NCBI GenBank assembly: GCA_966128725.1 | Contig: CBHYLN010000132.1 | Coordinates: forward strand, 1-15,158 | Source: JAFDZV01 sp966128725 | GTDB taxonomy: Bacteria > Bacteroidota > Ignavibacteria > OLB7 | Length of the DNA stretch: 15,158 nucleotides | Direction of reading: 5' to 3' | In this document: piece after piece, positions 1-8,470 of the stretch | Position numbering within the stretch: position 1 is the first letter of the stretch | Layout: every line of letters starts with the position of its first letter | The notes under the pieces: generated by a model | What the model was told of the DNA's origin: nothing | Databases searched by the model: none | What the model saw: the letters and a program-made list of their open reading frames with translations, nothing else | Made by a program: the position numbers and the translations under genes

Positions 1-2288
1 GACCAGGAACTGACCTTTTCGCAATGGACCACCTTGGTGGCGCTGCATGACGGATACCCGGAGCACCCGTAGAACTCGTTGCCGCCGCGCGCTTTCCGCC
101 GCACCATCGGCGCCCCGCAGGCATCACACACCACGCCGGCATCGGCGGCAACCGCTGCCTGCTTCGGCGCGCGCGGGCTGCCGTCGGCGGCAACCGGAAT
201 CGTGGTGCGGCACTTGGGGAATCCAAGGCAGGCCAGGTAATGGCCGTAGCGCCCCTTGCGAAGCTCCATCGGCGAGGAACACGTTGGGCACTTGGTGGCG
301 CTTGGCCGGGCTTCAACGGCACGCCCTGCGCCACCACGGGTTGCGGGCTCGCGCTGGGCATCACGCCGGGCCAGACCACGCTCGCCGGATTCGTTCAGGG
401 CGCCGGATGCCGCGCCAGCGCCGGGGCCAATCTGGCGCGCCGCCCGCGCGGCCGTTCGCAGCGCGGCTTCCAGCGGCTTGTAGAACCCCTCCATCACCGC
501 GCGATACGCCGCACGCCCGCCGGCAATCGTGTCCAGCTCGCCTTCCATGCGGGCCGTGAACTTCACATCGAACAATGCCGGGAAGCCCGCCACCAGCATG
601 TCGCAGACCTTCATGCCAAGCTCGGTGCAGAACAGCCGGCGCTCGCGCTGCTCAACGTAGCCGCGATCCTGAATGGTGGCGATGATGGCGGCATATGTGC
701 TTGGGCGGCCGATGCCGCGCGCCTCCAGCTCCTTCACCAGCAAACTTTCCGTGTAGCGGATCGGCGGCTTCGTGGCGCTGCGCTTGCTCTCGATTCCCTG
801 AATCGTCAGCGGGTCGCCCTCGGCGATCGTATCCGGCAACGTTGTCATCAGTTCCTCGGCATCGTCGCCGGCGGCATTGGCCGCGGCCCGCCCCTTGCCC
901 TTCTGCTTCTCGCCCGCATCCTCCTCCACCTCGGTGTACACCTGCATCCAGCCGCTGAACCGCGTGATACGGCCGGTTGCACGGAACACAAAGGGGCCGC
1001 CGGTGATTTCCACCGTGGTCTGGTCAAGCAGGGCCGCGCTCATCTGGCTGGCGATGAACCGGCTCCAGATCAGCTCGTACAGGTCGGCCAGTTCGCGATC
1101 AGCATGCTTGCGCACATCCTTTGGGTGCAGCGCGGGATCGGCCGGACGGATTGCCTCGTGCGCATCCTGCACCGGCCCCTTCGCGGCCTTGCGCGCTGGC
1201 GCCGTGGTTGCCGCGCGGGGCGGCACATAATCGTTGCCGAAGTTCAGGTAGATGAATTCGTGTGCGGCGGTAACGGCTTCCTCGCTTACCCGAACCGAGT
1301 CCGTTCGCATGTACGTGATCAGGCCCATTCGCCCGCGCGGGCCAAGTTCCACCCCCTCGTACAGTTGCTGCGCCAGCTTCATCGTGCGCCCCGGATTCAT
1401 CCGGAGTTTCTTGGATGCCTCCTGTTGCAGCGTGGAAGTCGTGAACGGCTGCGGAGCATTCTTGCGCACCTCCTTGCGCGCGATCGAGCTGATCGCGTAC
1501 TGCTCGGCCAACGCCCGCTCGCGAAGCTCGGCGGCCTGTTTCTCGTTGTCGATGTACCAGCCCGGTTGCCGTGGTTTGGCCGTGCCGTCGGGGTTCTGCC
1601 CGTCGGCGGCCGAGCCGGACGGGTTTCGGATGTCCTTGCCGTCGGCGCGTACAAGGCGCGCGCGAATCTCGCGGCCCTCGTGCGTGGCGAACGTCGCAAT
1701 CAGGTTCCAGTACTCCACCGGCAGGAAGGAGTTGATCGCCCGTTCGCGTTCGGCCACCAGGCGCAACGCCACGGTTTGCACACGCCCGGCCGACAGGCCT
1801 CGCGCCTCGCCGGAAAACCGGCGCCACAGAAACGGCGACACCTTGTAGCCGATCAGCCGATCCATCACGCGCCGCGCCTCCTGCGCCTGCACCATGCCCG
1901 CGTCGATATCGCGTGGGCGCTGCATCGCGGCGGTAACCCCGCTTTTGGTAATCTCGTTGAACAGAACGCGGCGGATGTTGCCGTTGCTGGCGCGGATCTC
2001 GACGGCAATGTGGTTGGCGATCGCCTCGCCTTCGCGGTCGGGGTCGGTGGCGATGAACACATCCTTGCAGCGCCCTGCCAGGCCGCGCAACCGGTCCACA
2101 ATCTCGCGCTTGCCGCGGATCACCTCGTAGGTGGGCACGAACCCGCCCTCGATGTCGATCGCCAGTTCCTCGCGCGGCAGATCCTTGACATGCCCCACCG
2201 AGGCCTCCACGATGTAATCGGGGCCTAGATAACGATTGATCGTTTTCGCCTTCGCCGGCGACTCCACGATGACCAGATGCTTCAACAC
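1..2288 (-). CDS. topA: DNA topoisomerase I (type IA), C-terminus off the left edge
   Basis: Type IA topoisomerase that relaxes negatively supercoiled DNA by transient single-strand cleavage through a tyrosine phosphodiester. The protein begins MLKHLVIVESPAKAKTI, the family's standard N-terminus. The Toprim domain carries E9 and the metal-binding motif TDPDREGEAI at residues 81-90. The active-site tyrosine is Y326 in GLITYMRTDS. A typical GPVQDAHEAIRP segment follows. Two C-terminal four-cysteine zinc ribbons are visible: C667, C670, C687, C693 and C721, C724, C742, C748. At least 762 residues are present and no stop codon is reached before the edge, so the last part is missing (the E. coli enzyme has 865 residues). 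I chose the GTG at 2288 because it directly precedes the conserved KHLVIVES segment. An in-frame TGA lies farther upstream, no ATG lies between, and TTG at 2285 is the only close alternative. There is no Shine-Dalgarno. The gene is divergent from the glycosyltransferase gene. A long antisense open frame over it is a GC artefact. Confidence 0.97.
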   Translation of the reverse strand, partial: MLKHLVIVESPAKAKTINRYLGPDYIVEASVGHVKDLPREELAIDIEGGFVPTYEVIRGKREIVDRLRGLAGRCKDVFIATDPDREGEAIANHIAVEIRASNGNIRRVLFNEITKSGVTAAMQRPRDIDAGMVQAQEARRVMDRLIGYKVSPFLWRRFSGEARGLSAGRVQTVALRLVAERERAINSFLPVEYWNLIATFATHEGREIRARLVRADGKDIRNPSGSAADGQNPDGTAKPRQPGWYIDNEKQAAELRERALAEQYAISSIARKEVRKNAPQPFTTSTLQQEASKKLRMNPGRTMKLAQQLYEGVELGPRGRMGLITYMRTDSVRVSEEAVTAAHEFIYLNFGNDYVPPRAATTAPARKAAKGPVQDAHEAIRPADPALHPKDVRKHADRELADLYELIWSRFIASQMSAALLDQTTVEITGGPFVFRATGRITRFSGWMQVYTEVEEDAGEKQKGKGRAAANAAGDDAEELMTTLPDTIAEGDPLTIQGIESKRSATKPPIRYTESLLVKELEARGIGRPSTYAAIIATIQDRGYVEQRERRLFCTELGMKVCDMLVAGFPALFDVKFTARMEGELDTIAGGRAAYRAVMEGFYKPLEAALRTAARAARQIGPGAGAASGALNESGERGLARRDAQREPATRGGAGRAVEARPSATKCPTCSSPMELRKGRYGHYLACLGFPKCRTTIPVAADGSPRAPKQAAVAADAGVVCDACGAPMVRRKARGGNEFYGCSGYPSCSATKVVHCEKVSSW

Positions 2289-2292
2289 GCGC

Positions 2293-2323
2293 GAAAGATA
2301 GCGCGCCGACGCCGGACACCCAT
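2293..2323 (-). promoter_or_regulatory. Candidate topA promoter (Bacteroidota-like -7 element)
   Basis: On the minus strand TATCTTTC (2300-2293) ends only 4 nt before the GTG start of topA. It matches the Bacteroidota -7 consensus TAnnTTTG at all but the last base. The triplet 20 nt upstream is ATG rather than the expected TTG, so the -33 element is weak. If this is the promoter, the topA mRNA would be leaderless or nearly so. The inference rests on the similar arrangement at the divergent glycosyltransferase gene. Confidence 0.35.
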
Positions 2324-2405
2324 CACCCGCACGTACCGCAGCGGGCGCCGTTCACACAACGCATCACATCGGGCGTTTGCTCACAACCGCTCACGTGCCG
2401 AAACG

Positions 2406-2436
2406 TTGGAGCTTCAGCGGCGCTCCCGTATCTTTT
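2406..2436 (+). promoter_or_regulatory. Candidate glycosyltransferase promoter, TTG-N20-TATCTTTT
   Basis: TTG at 2406-2408 is followed by exactly 20 nt and then TATCTTTT at 2429-2436, a one-mismatch copy of the Bacteroidota -7 consensus TAnnTTTG. The ATG of the glycosyltransferase starts at 2444, only 7 nt after the element. Transcription would therefore start at or next to the initiation codon. This would explain why no Shine-Dalgarno is seen upstream of the gene. The same 20-nt spacing recurs at 8789-8819. Confidence 0.45.
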
Positions 2437-2443
2437 TCCGCTT

Positions 2444-3760
2444 ATGAAGAATGTCCTGATCGTTGCCTATTACTTTCCCCCGTCGGGCGGGCCGGGCGTA
2501 CAGCGCGTGCTGAAGTACGTGCAGTACCTCCGCGAATTCGGCTGGGAGCCCACGGTGCTTACCGTGCGCGACGGAAATTTCCCCGCGCGCGACGAGTCGC
2601 TGCTGGATGAGATACCGGCCGGGGTGAAGGTGATCCGCACGGAGATATTCGAGCCGTACGACCTGTACCGCAAGCTGACCGGCAAGGCGAAGGGCACGGC
2701 GATCGACGTAAACACGATCCGCAAGGAAGGCGCTTCGATTTCGATGTCCGAACGTGTGGCCGAATTCGTGCGCGCCACGTTCTTCATCCCCGACGCGCGC
2801 ATCGGCTGGTACCGCCACGCGATGAAGGCCGGGATGAAGGCGATCGCCGAACACAACATCAACGCGATCTACAGCTCGTCGCCGCCGTACACGTGTGCGC
2901 TGATCGCCCGCGGGCTGAAGCGCCGCACGCGCCTGCCTTGGGTGGCCGGGTTCCGCGATCCGTGGACCGGGTTCATAACCACACCCGACCGCTGGGCGCT
3001 GCCGGCGCGCGTCGATCGCTCGCTTGAGCAATCGGTGTTCACCGAGGCCGACGCCGTGGAGGTTGCCTGGCTTGGCATCCAGAAGGACGCGATCCGCAAG
3101 TACCCCTCGCTGCCCAGCGCGAAGTTTCATCACCTACCCAATGGCTTCGACAGCCACGACTTCCCCGTTGTTGACCGCTCGCAGCGCACCGACGACCGGT
3201 TCACGGTAACGTACACGGGCTCGATGTACGGCAGGCGCAACCCCGACGCGTTCCTCCGCGCCGTGGAGCAACTGGTGGCGCAGGGCAGCGTGCGCCGCGA
3301 GCGCATCCGGCTTCGGTTTATCGGCCGCTTTGGCGACGAGGTGATGGAAATGTTCCGGAACAGTACGCTGGGCGATGCCATCGACGTGGTTGGCTACATG
3401 CCGCACCGTGAGAGCATCGCGCAGTTGCTGCTCTCCGACGCCCTGTTGCTGGTTGTTGACGAATGCGACGAGAGCGACGAGGTGGTGCCAGGCAAGGTGT
3501 ACGAGTACATCGGCTCCGGCAAGGCGCTGCTGGCTGTTGCGCCCGAACGCAGCGCCATTGCGGACCTTATCGCCGAAACGCGATCCGGGTACCTTGCGCA
3601 CCAGAGCAACCTGGCGGGGATCGCCGCCGGATTTCTGGCGCTGTATAATGACCACGAGCACGGCACCCGCTCGCTTGTGCCGGATCAACGGGCTATTTCG
3701 CGCTACGAGCGTCGCACCACCACGGGCGAGCTGGCGCAATTGCTTGACCGCCTTACCTGA
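2444..3760 (+). CDS. GT-B fold glycosyltransferase (family 4-like)
   Basis: A 438-residue protein with the two-domain layout of GT-B glycosyltransferases, which move a sugar from a nucleotide-sugar donor to a lipid, glycan or protein acceptor at the cytoplasmic face of the membrane. The N-terminal Rossmann domain opens with NVLIVAYYFPPSGGPGVQRV (residues 3-22), including the glycine-rich acceptor-side loop typical of family 4. A GFRDPWTGF motif lies in the middle. The C-terminal donor domain starts near TYTGSMYGRRNP. It carries GKVYEYIGSGKALLAV from residue 350, where E354 fits the donor-binding EX7E-type region. No signal peptide or membrane helix is seen. Length is normal for the family. 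The start is the first ATG after the -7-like element, without a Shine-Dalgarno. The next gene is a GT-C-like YfhO-family membrane protein on the same strand, so a shared role in surface glycan or glycolipid assembly is plausible. Donor and acceptor cannot be named from sequence. Confidence 0.88.
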   Translation: MKNVLIVAYYFPPSGGPGVQRVLKYVQYLREFGWEPTVLTVRDGNFPARDESLLDEIPAGVKVIRTEIFEPYDLYRKLTGKAKGTAIDVNTIRKEGASISMSERVAEFVRATFFIPDARIGWYRHAMKAGMKAIAEHNINAIYSSSPPYTCALIARGLKRRTRLPWVAGFRDPWTGFITTPDRWALPARVDRSLEQSVFTEADAVEVAWLGIQKDAIRKYPSLPSAKFHHLPNGFDSHDFPVVDRSQRTDDRFTVTYTGSMYGRRNPDAFLRAVEQLVAQGSVRRERIRLRFIGRFGDEVMEMFRNSTLGDAIDVVGYMPHRESIAQLLLSDALLLVVDECDESDEVVPGKVYEYIGSGKALLAVAPERSAIADLIAETRSGYLAHQSNLAGIAAGFLALYNDHEHGTRSLVPDQRAISRYERRTTTGELAQLLDRLT

Positions 3761-4052
3761 GCGAGGCGCGCCCGGCGAATGCCGCCGAACAGGGCGCGGT
3801 GGTTGAACGGCCGGGGCCCGATCGCGCGGAGATGTTGAGCGGCCCACGACCCGGCAATACTTCAACGGACCGCCAGCCAGCGCCCGGGCTTCACCGGCAA
3901 TCCCACATTCCTTCCGTTCGCGCGTTTTCTATTCGCCAACAAGTCGCTATCATTGAACTTTCCGTCGGCATACGGGCCACCAAGATGGCGGCCGGCGGCA
4001 TGTCTCCTCCTTGAGATTCGGACAACTCCCGACCCATCCAATCGAGATCAGC
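3761..4052 (+). promoter_or_regulatory. 292-bp gap with candidate promoter for the YfhO-family gene
   Basis: No convincing gene lies in this gap. A 71-codon frame from 3799 is low-complexity and looks like chance. At 3948-3955 TATCATTG differs from the Bacteroidota TAnnTTTG consensus at one base, and TTT at 3925-3927 lies exactly 20 nt upstream in the -33 position. This is the same spacing seen at 2406-2436 and 8789-8819. It would give a leader of roughly 90 nt before the ATG at 4053. The local drop in GC around 3915-3960 supports a promoter here. The call is inference from pattern and spacing only. Confidence 0.35.
3767..3798 (+). terminator. GC-rich stem-loop after the glycosyltransferase gene
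   Basis: CGCGCCC (3767-3773) pairs perfectly with GGGCGCG (3792-3798). Inside the loop GGC-GAAT-GCC forms a small nested hairpin. It begins 7 nt after the stop codon, a usual place for a terminator, but no T-run follows. It may be a weak terminator or 3'-end stabiliser, or chance pairing in GC-rich DNA. Confidence 0.25.
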
Positions 4053-6737
4053 ATGGCAACATCCCGCAGCACGCCACCGAGCCGTTCAACCGCGCGTACG
4101 CGACCGGCAAAGGCGCCGGCCCCGTCGTGGTCGCCGTTGGCAAACGTGCCCGAGAAATACCACACACCGATCTACATCGCCTTTATCCTGCTGACACTGG
4201 TGGTGTTCTTCGGCGGCGTGATTTTCGGTGGCAAGTTCTTCGCCACAAGCGACAACGTCGGGTGGCTGAGCTTCGTGCCGTATCTGGACAAGATGGCGTC
4301 GGCCGGTGAGCACCCGTTCTGGCTGCCGTACATCTTCAGCGGCATGCCGGGATACGCGGCCTATCTGGTAACCGGCGACCGGTGGTGGGATCTCTCGATG
4401 AAGCTTGTGAACGTTGTGGAGCACACGTTCGCGTTCGGCAACTTCTTCACCATGCGCATCATCCTGCACTACTTCCTGTTCGGCACGGGCATGTATCTGT
4501 GGATGCGCGTTCGCAAACTTTCGCGGCCGGTATCCGCCTATGTGGGCATCGCCGCCATGTTCAGTACGTGGGTTATCGTATACATCATGATTGGCCACAA
4601 CACGAAGGTGAGCGTGTTGATGACCATCCCCTTCATCTTCCTGTGTGTCGATAAGCTGTACGAGCGGTTCAGCCTGCTGTACGCGGCGCTGCTGGTGCTG
4701 GTGATCCACATCATGGCCGAGATGAATCACCCACAGACGGCGCTGTATGGTGGCATGGCGATCGGCATCTATCTGGTGTTCGAGGTGATCGCGCTGCTGA
4801 AGGCGGGCGACACAAAGGGCGCTGGCCGCCGCGGCCTTACCATCGCGCTGCTGGTGGTTGCCGTGCTTGGCGCGGTGGGCATGGGGCTTGATCGTTACGC
4901 GGCCATCCGCGAATACAACCCGTACTCCACACGCTCGGAACACGATTATCAATACGCCACTGAGTGGTCGTTCTCGCCGGAGGAAACCATCACGTATCTG
5001 GTTCCCTCCTACTTCGGTTTCGGCGAGGTGGAAGTAACCGCGCCCGGCGTGCAGTCGCAGCGGATGATGACGTACTGGGGCCAGATGCCGTTCACCGACG
5101 CCGGGCACTACGTGGGCATCGGCGTGTTGCTGCTGGCGGCGTACGGGTTCTGGGCCAACCGGCGCAGCCGGTTCGCGTGGGCGATGCTCACGATCGGCCT
5201 GTTCGGGCTGCTGCTTTCCTACGGCCGCAACATGTCGTTGCTGTACGATCTGCTGTACAATGTGCTGCCGGGATTCAAACAGTTCCGCGCGCCCAGCCAG
5301 TCATTGCTGTTGCTGGAAATCGCGCTGCCCGTGCTGGCAGGCCTGGGCCTGCGTTCGGCCTTCCAGATTCGCGACGGCCAGGGCGAGGTTGAAGGCGCAC
5401 GCAAGATCGATCGCCTGCTGTACATCTTCGGCGGCGCGATGATCGGCGGCCTGCTGTTGATCATGGCAATGAAGGATTCCTATTTCTCGGCCATTGCCGA
5501 CGCGCGCGGCGCCGTGTGGAAGGATGGCCTGCCAGTGTTGCAGGAGTTCATCTTCAACACGATGCGTACCGACTGGATTTTCTCCATCGTCTTCGGCTGC
5601 GCCACGCTGTTGCTGCTGTCGTTCTTCGCCAAGGGGCGGATGTCGGCCGTGGCGTTCATGGCGGCGCTGGTGGTGATTACGTGCGCCGATCTGTGGCGCG
5701 TGGATTACCGCCCGATGAAGGCCGTTCCGCTTTCGCAGGCCATGGCGGTGTTCCAGCCCACGGATCTGGACCGCGCGATGCAGGAGGATACAACGCAGCA
5801 TCGCATGCTGGATCTCCGGATATTCTACGACAACGGCCCGGACCTTACCGCGCCCAAGCCGAACTACCCGGCACGCCAGTTCCACGAGCACATCGGCGGC
5901 TACCATGCCGCGAAGATGAAGATCTATCAGGACCTGCTGGATTCCACCGGCGGCACAACCACGGCCCCGCTTTCGCCGATGGCCTGGAACATCCTGAACA
6001 CGAAGTACCTGGTATCGCCAACGGCAAACCCGAAGGATCTGGAGGCGAACTTCCCCGGCGTGCATGTCCGCCTGGTGAAGGCGTCGGAAAGCGGTGGAGG
6101 GTTCCTGATGGAGAATCTGGACGCCCTGCCGCGCGCATGGTTCGTCAACCGTGTGGAGGTGCTCGACGAGAAGCAGACGCTGTCGCGTATCAAGACGGCG
6201 TCGTTCGATCCGCGCGATGTGGCCTTCGTTACCGAGGCGTTGAAGACCACGGTGGCCCCGGTTGGCTACACACCATCGGCGGCGGCGGCACCGGTTGACA
6301 CGGCCGCGCACGACTCCACCGCGCCACCCCCCGCCGCGCCACCAACGGCGCCGGCGAACCTGGGCAACGGCAAGGTGTCGGTACACGACTACACGCCAAA
6401 CCACTTCGCGCTGCATGTTGAGGCGCCGGGCACGAACTTCCTGGTGATCAGCGAGATCTATTACCCCTGCTGGCAGGCCACGCTCGACGGCAAGCCGGCC
6501 GAGATTATCCGCACGAACTCGGTGCTCAGGGGCATGGTGATCCCGCCCGGCAAGCACACGGTGGAGATGCACTACCAGAGCGCCGGATTCGAAACCGGCA
6601 AGTACCTGTCGCTGGGCCTGAACATCGCGGTGTTCGCGGCGATCGGCGTGGGCTTCATGCTGGAACGCAAGCGCCGCGCCAATGCCGGCGAAGCGGCGCC
6701 GGCACAGCCTGCGGCGGGCGACGAACACGCGGCGTAG
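4053..6737 (+). CDS. YfhO-family polytopic membrane protein (GT-C-like)
   Basis: An 894-residue integral membrane protein of the YfhO family. Members look like GT-C glycosyltransferases that use polyprenyl-linked sugars outside the membrane; B. subtilis YfhO is linked to lipoteichoic-acid glycosylation. The first 38 residues are Ser/Arg/Pro-rich and cytosolic. The first membrane helix is near 39-60. The first outer loop holds ATSDNVGW, where D67 sits where GT-C enzymes keep a catalytic Asp, followed by EHPFWLPYIFSGMPGY. Roughly 12-13 more hydrophobic helices follow. The C-terminal part is a soluble beta domain with the family signature LVISEIYYPCWQATLDGKP, a final helix near 850-870 and a charged tail. 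Residues about 740-770 form an Ala/Pro/Thr-rich linker. I chose the ATG at 4053. A TTG at 4011 is in frame, but the 14 added residues are not family-like. The glycosyltransferase upstream suggests joint work on surface glycans. The substrate is unknown. Confidence 0.85.
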   Translation: MATSRSTPPSRSTARTRPAKAPAPSWSPLANVPEKYHTPIYIAFILLTLVVFFGGVIFGGKFFATSDNVGWLSFVPYLDKMASAGEHPFWLPYIFSGMPGYAAYLVTGDRWWDLSMKLVNVVEHTFAFGNFFTMRIILHYFLFGTGMYLWMRVRKLSRPVSAYVGIAAMFSTWVIVYIMIGHNTKVSVLMTIPFIFLCVDKLYERFSLLYAALLVLVIHIMAEMNHPQTALYGGMAIGIYLVFEVIALLKAGDTKGAGRRGLTIALLVVAVLGAVGMGLDRYAAIREYNPYSTRSEHDYQYATEWSFSPEETITYLVPSYFGFGEVEVTAPGVQSQRMMTYWGQMPFTDAGHYVGIGVLLLAAYGFWANRRSRFAWAMLTIGLFGLLLSYGRNMSLLYDLLYNVLPGFKQFRAPSQSLLLLEIALPVLAGLGLRSAFQIRDGQGEVEGARKIDRLLYIFGGAMIGGLLLIMAMKDSYFSAIADARGAVWKDGLPVLQEFIFNTMRTDWIFSIVFGCATLLLLSFFAKGRMSAVAFMAALVVITCADLWRVDYRPMKAVPLSQAMAVFQPTDLDRAMQEDTTQHRMLDLRIFYDNGPDLTAPKPNYPARQFHEHIGGYHAAKMKIYQDLLDSTGGTTTAPLSPMAWNILNTKYLVSPTANPKDLEANFPGVHVRLVKASESGGGFLMENLDALPRAWFVNRVEVLDEKQTLSRIKTASFDPRDVAFVTEALKTTVAPVGYTPSAAAAPVDTAAHDSTAPPPAAPPTAPANLGNGKVSVHDYTPNHFALHVEAPGTNFLVISEIYYPCWQATLDGKPAEIIRTNSVLRGMVIPPGKHTVEMHYQSAGFETGKYLSLGLNIAVFAAIGVGFMLERKRRANAGEAAPAQPAAGDEHAA

Positions 6738-6787
6738 GCAGCGACCGGCATGGCCGAAATCGGGCCTGTGAGAACGCGATGACAGTT

Positions 6788-6840
6788 GGGGCGATCGCTG
6801 CATGGCGTATGGGCCGGCGGAGATCGCCCCTTCCCTTTTC
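6788..6840 (+). terminator. Terminator-like hairpin after the YfhO-family gene
   Basis: GGGGCGATC (6788-6796) pairs perfectly over 9 bp with GATCGCCCC (6822-6830). A pyrimidine tail TTCCCTTTTC follows directly. The loop of 25 nt is long for an intrinsic terminator and the tail is interrupted by C residues, so efficiency is uncertain. Its place between the stop at 6737 and the next start at 6868 suggests that the methyltransferase gene is a separate transcript or is partly insulated. Confidence 0.6.
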
Positions 6841-6867
6841 GTTGAATTCCCTTGAACATCTGGAACA

Positions 6868-8313
6868 ATGGCTGATACAACCTCCGGCGGCACGATGCCG
6901 CCGATAAAACGTGGGAGCATGCTGGAGCTGGTGGCCGAATCGGCCGCGTTCGAGGGCGGCTGCGTGGCCCGCTACGGCGGCATGGCGGTGTTTGTCTCCG
7001 GCTGCGTGCCGGGCGACACGGTGATGGCGCAGGTGATGCGCACCAAACGCCGGCACGCGGAGGCGCGCGCCGTGGAGATTATCTCGCCCGCGCCGGCGCG
7101 CGTGGAACCGCGCTGCATCCACTTTGGCGATTGCGGCGGCTGCAAGTGGCAGAACCTGGCATACGGCGAGCAGCTTCGATGGAAGCGGCAGCACGTGGTG
7201 GACGCGTTTCAGCGCATCGGTGGCCTGGCCGACGTTGAGGTGCGCGACACGATCGGATGCGCCGAGGAGTACTACTACCGCAACAAGATGGAGTTCTCCT
7301 TCGGCGCCCAGCGATGGCTTACCAATCGGGAGATTGCCGGCGGCGAGGAGCTGCGGCGCGATTTCGCGCTGGGGCTGCATGTGCCGGAACGGCACGACCG
7401 CGTGCTGGACGTTACCGAGTGCTGGCTGCAATCGCCGCTGAGCGCGCGCATTGTGAACGCCACGCGGCGGTTCGCGATGGAGCTGGAGCTGCCACCCTAC
7501 GACACACGATCGCACGAGGGGCTATTGCGGCACCTGGTGGTGCGCACGTCGCGCGCCACGGGCGAGACGATGGTGATCCTGGTGACCAGCGACGACGCCA
7601 ACGAGGTAATCGCGGCGTACAGCGCGATGCTGCGCGCCGAGCTGCCCGAGGTGACGACGCTGGTGCAGGGTATCAACCGCAAGCGCGCGCAGATTGCCTT
7701 TACCGAGGAGACGCGCGTGTTGTTCGGGCCAGGCACCATAACCGAACGGGTGGCCGGCAACGCGTTCACGATTTCGCCGTACTCGTTTTTCCAGACGAAC
7801 TCGCCGCAGGCCGACAGGTTGTACCAGGAGGCGCTGGCCGCGGCGTGTTTGAGCGGCACGGAGCACGCCTGGGACCTGTACTGTGGCGCCGGCACGATCA
7901 CGCTTGCGGCGGCGCGCCAGGCGGCAACGGTGCTGGGGATCGAGTTGAACGAGGGCTCGGTGATCGACGCCCGCGCCAACACCGAACGCAACGGTATCAC
8001 GAATGCACGATTCATCGCCGGCGATCTGAAGGCGGTGATCACCAACCGCGAGACCACGATTGGCGGCGGCGCGCCCGACGTGGTTATCACGGACCCGCCC
8101 CGCGCCGGCATGCACGAGGATGTGGTGCGCGCGCTGCTGGAGCTGGCCCCACGGCGCATCAGCTACGTGAGCTGCAACCCCACCACGCAGGCCCGCGACT
8201 GCGCGATCCTCGCCGAGCTGTACACCGTGGAGTATGTGCAGCCGGTGGACATGTTCCCGCAGACATACCACGTGGAAACGGTTGCGGCGCTGCGGAGGAA
8301 CAACGAGCTTTGA
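6868..8313 (+). CDS. rlmD: RlmD/TrmA-family RNA uracil-5 methyltransferase
   Basis: A 481-residue S-adenosylmethionine-dependent enzyme that methylates C5 of uridine in RNA; 23S rRNA is the usual substrate of full-length members with an Fe-S cluster. Domains in order: an N-terminal TRAM RNA-binding domain (about residues 15-75); an iron-sulfur site with C83, C89 and C92 in CIHFGDCGGCKWQ and the fourth ligand C185 in TECWLQ; a central RNA-binding domain; and a Rossmann methyltransferase domain. The last carries the SAM motif WDLYCGAGTITLA (335-347), DPPRAGMHEDV, the catalytic nucleophile C436 in YVSCNP and the proton-abstracting E470 in TYHVET. All key residues are present. The start is the ATG at 6868 and no Shine-Dalgarno is visible. 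Family members split into RlmC, RlmD, RlmCD and TrmA specificities, so the target base is less certain than the chemistry. It stands alone between a terminator-like hairpin and a repeat-rich intergenic region. Confidence 0.92.
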   Translation: MADTTSGGTMPPIKRGSMLELVAESAAFEGGCVARYGGMAVFVSGCVPGDTVMAQVMRTKRRHAEARAVEIISPAPARVEPRCIHFGDCGGCKWQNLAYGEQLRWKRQHVVDAFQRIGGLADVEVRDTIGCAEEYYYRNKMEFSFGAQRWLTNREIAGGEELRRDFALGLHVPERHDRVLDVTECWLQSPLSARIVNATRRFAMELELPPYDTRSHEGLLRHLVVRTSRATGETMVILVTSDDANEVIAAYSAMLRAELPEVTTLVQGINRKRAQIAFTEETRVLFGPGTITERVAGNAFTISPYSFFQTNSPQADRLYQEALAAACLSGTEHAWDLYCGAGTITLAAARQAATVLGIELNEGSVIDARANTERNGITNARFIAGDLKAVITNRETTIGGGAPDVVITDPPRAGMHEDVVRALLELAPRRISYVSCNPTTQARDCAILAELYTVEYVQPVDMFPQTYHVETVAALRRNNEL

Positions 8314-8338
8314 ATTACGAATGGAGAATTGCGAGTTA

Positions 8339-8362
8339 CGAGACAATGCATTCCCTGTCTCG
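8339..8362. other. Stem-loop downstream of the RNA methyltransferase gene
   Basis: CGAGACA (8339-8345) and TGTCTCG (8356-8362) form a perfect 7-bp stem with a 10-nt loop, 25 nt after the stop codon. The DNA right after it is AT-rich but has no T-run on this strand, so an intrinsic terminator is possible but not shown. Confidence 0.3.
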
Positions 8363-8372
8363 CCCGCATCCG

Positions 8373-8428
8373 AATTCCTAATTCCTAATTCCTAATTCCT
8401 AATTCCTAATTTCTAATTTCTAATTTTT
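8373..8428. repeat. AATTCCT heptamer tandem repeat (8 units)
   Basis: Five perfect AATTCCT units (8373-8407) are followed by two AATTTCT units and one AATTTTT unit. This makes eight heptamers in 56 bp, with stepwise C-to-T decay towards the right. The tract is strikingly AT-rich against its surroundings. The 30 bases after the rlmD stop (8311-8340) hold looser AATTACGAAT/AATTGCGAGTT motifs that may be diverged relatives. The function is unknown. Slippage during replication would make the copy number variable. Confidence 0.85.
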
Positions 8429-8470
8429 CACTCCCCACTTGTATACCCGGATATACAGGGTGTGGTCCGC

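Noticed and set aside
240..2228. 662-codon open frame on the plus strand
   Set aside because: It is antisense to topA, whose frame shows all catalytic and zinc-binding motifs. The plus-strand product is Arg/His/Ala/Gly-rich with no recognisable domain.
3799..4014. 71-codon frame between the glycosyltransferase and YfhO-family genes
   Set aside because: It is low-complexity with no start signals, it spans a likely promoter, and no family is recognisable.
4011..4052. TTG start for the YfhO-family protein
   Set aside because: The ATG at 4053 is 42 nt downstream, and the extra 14 residues add no family feature.
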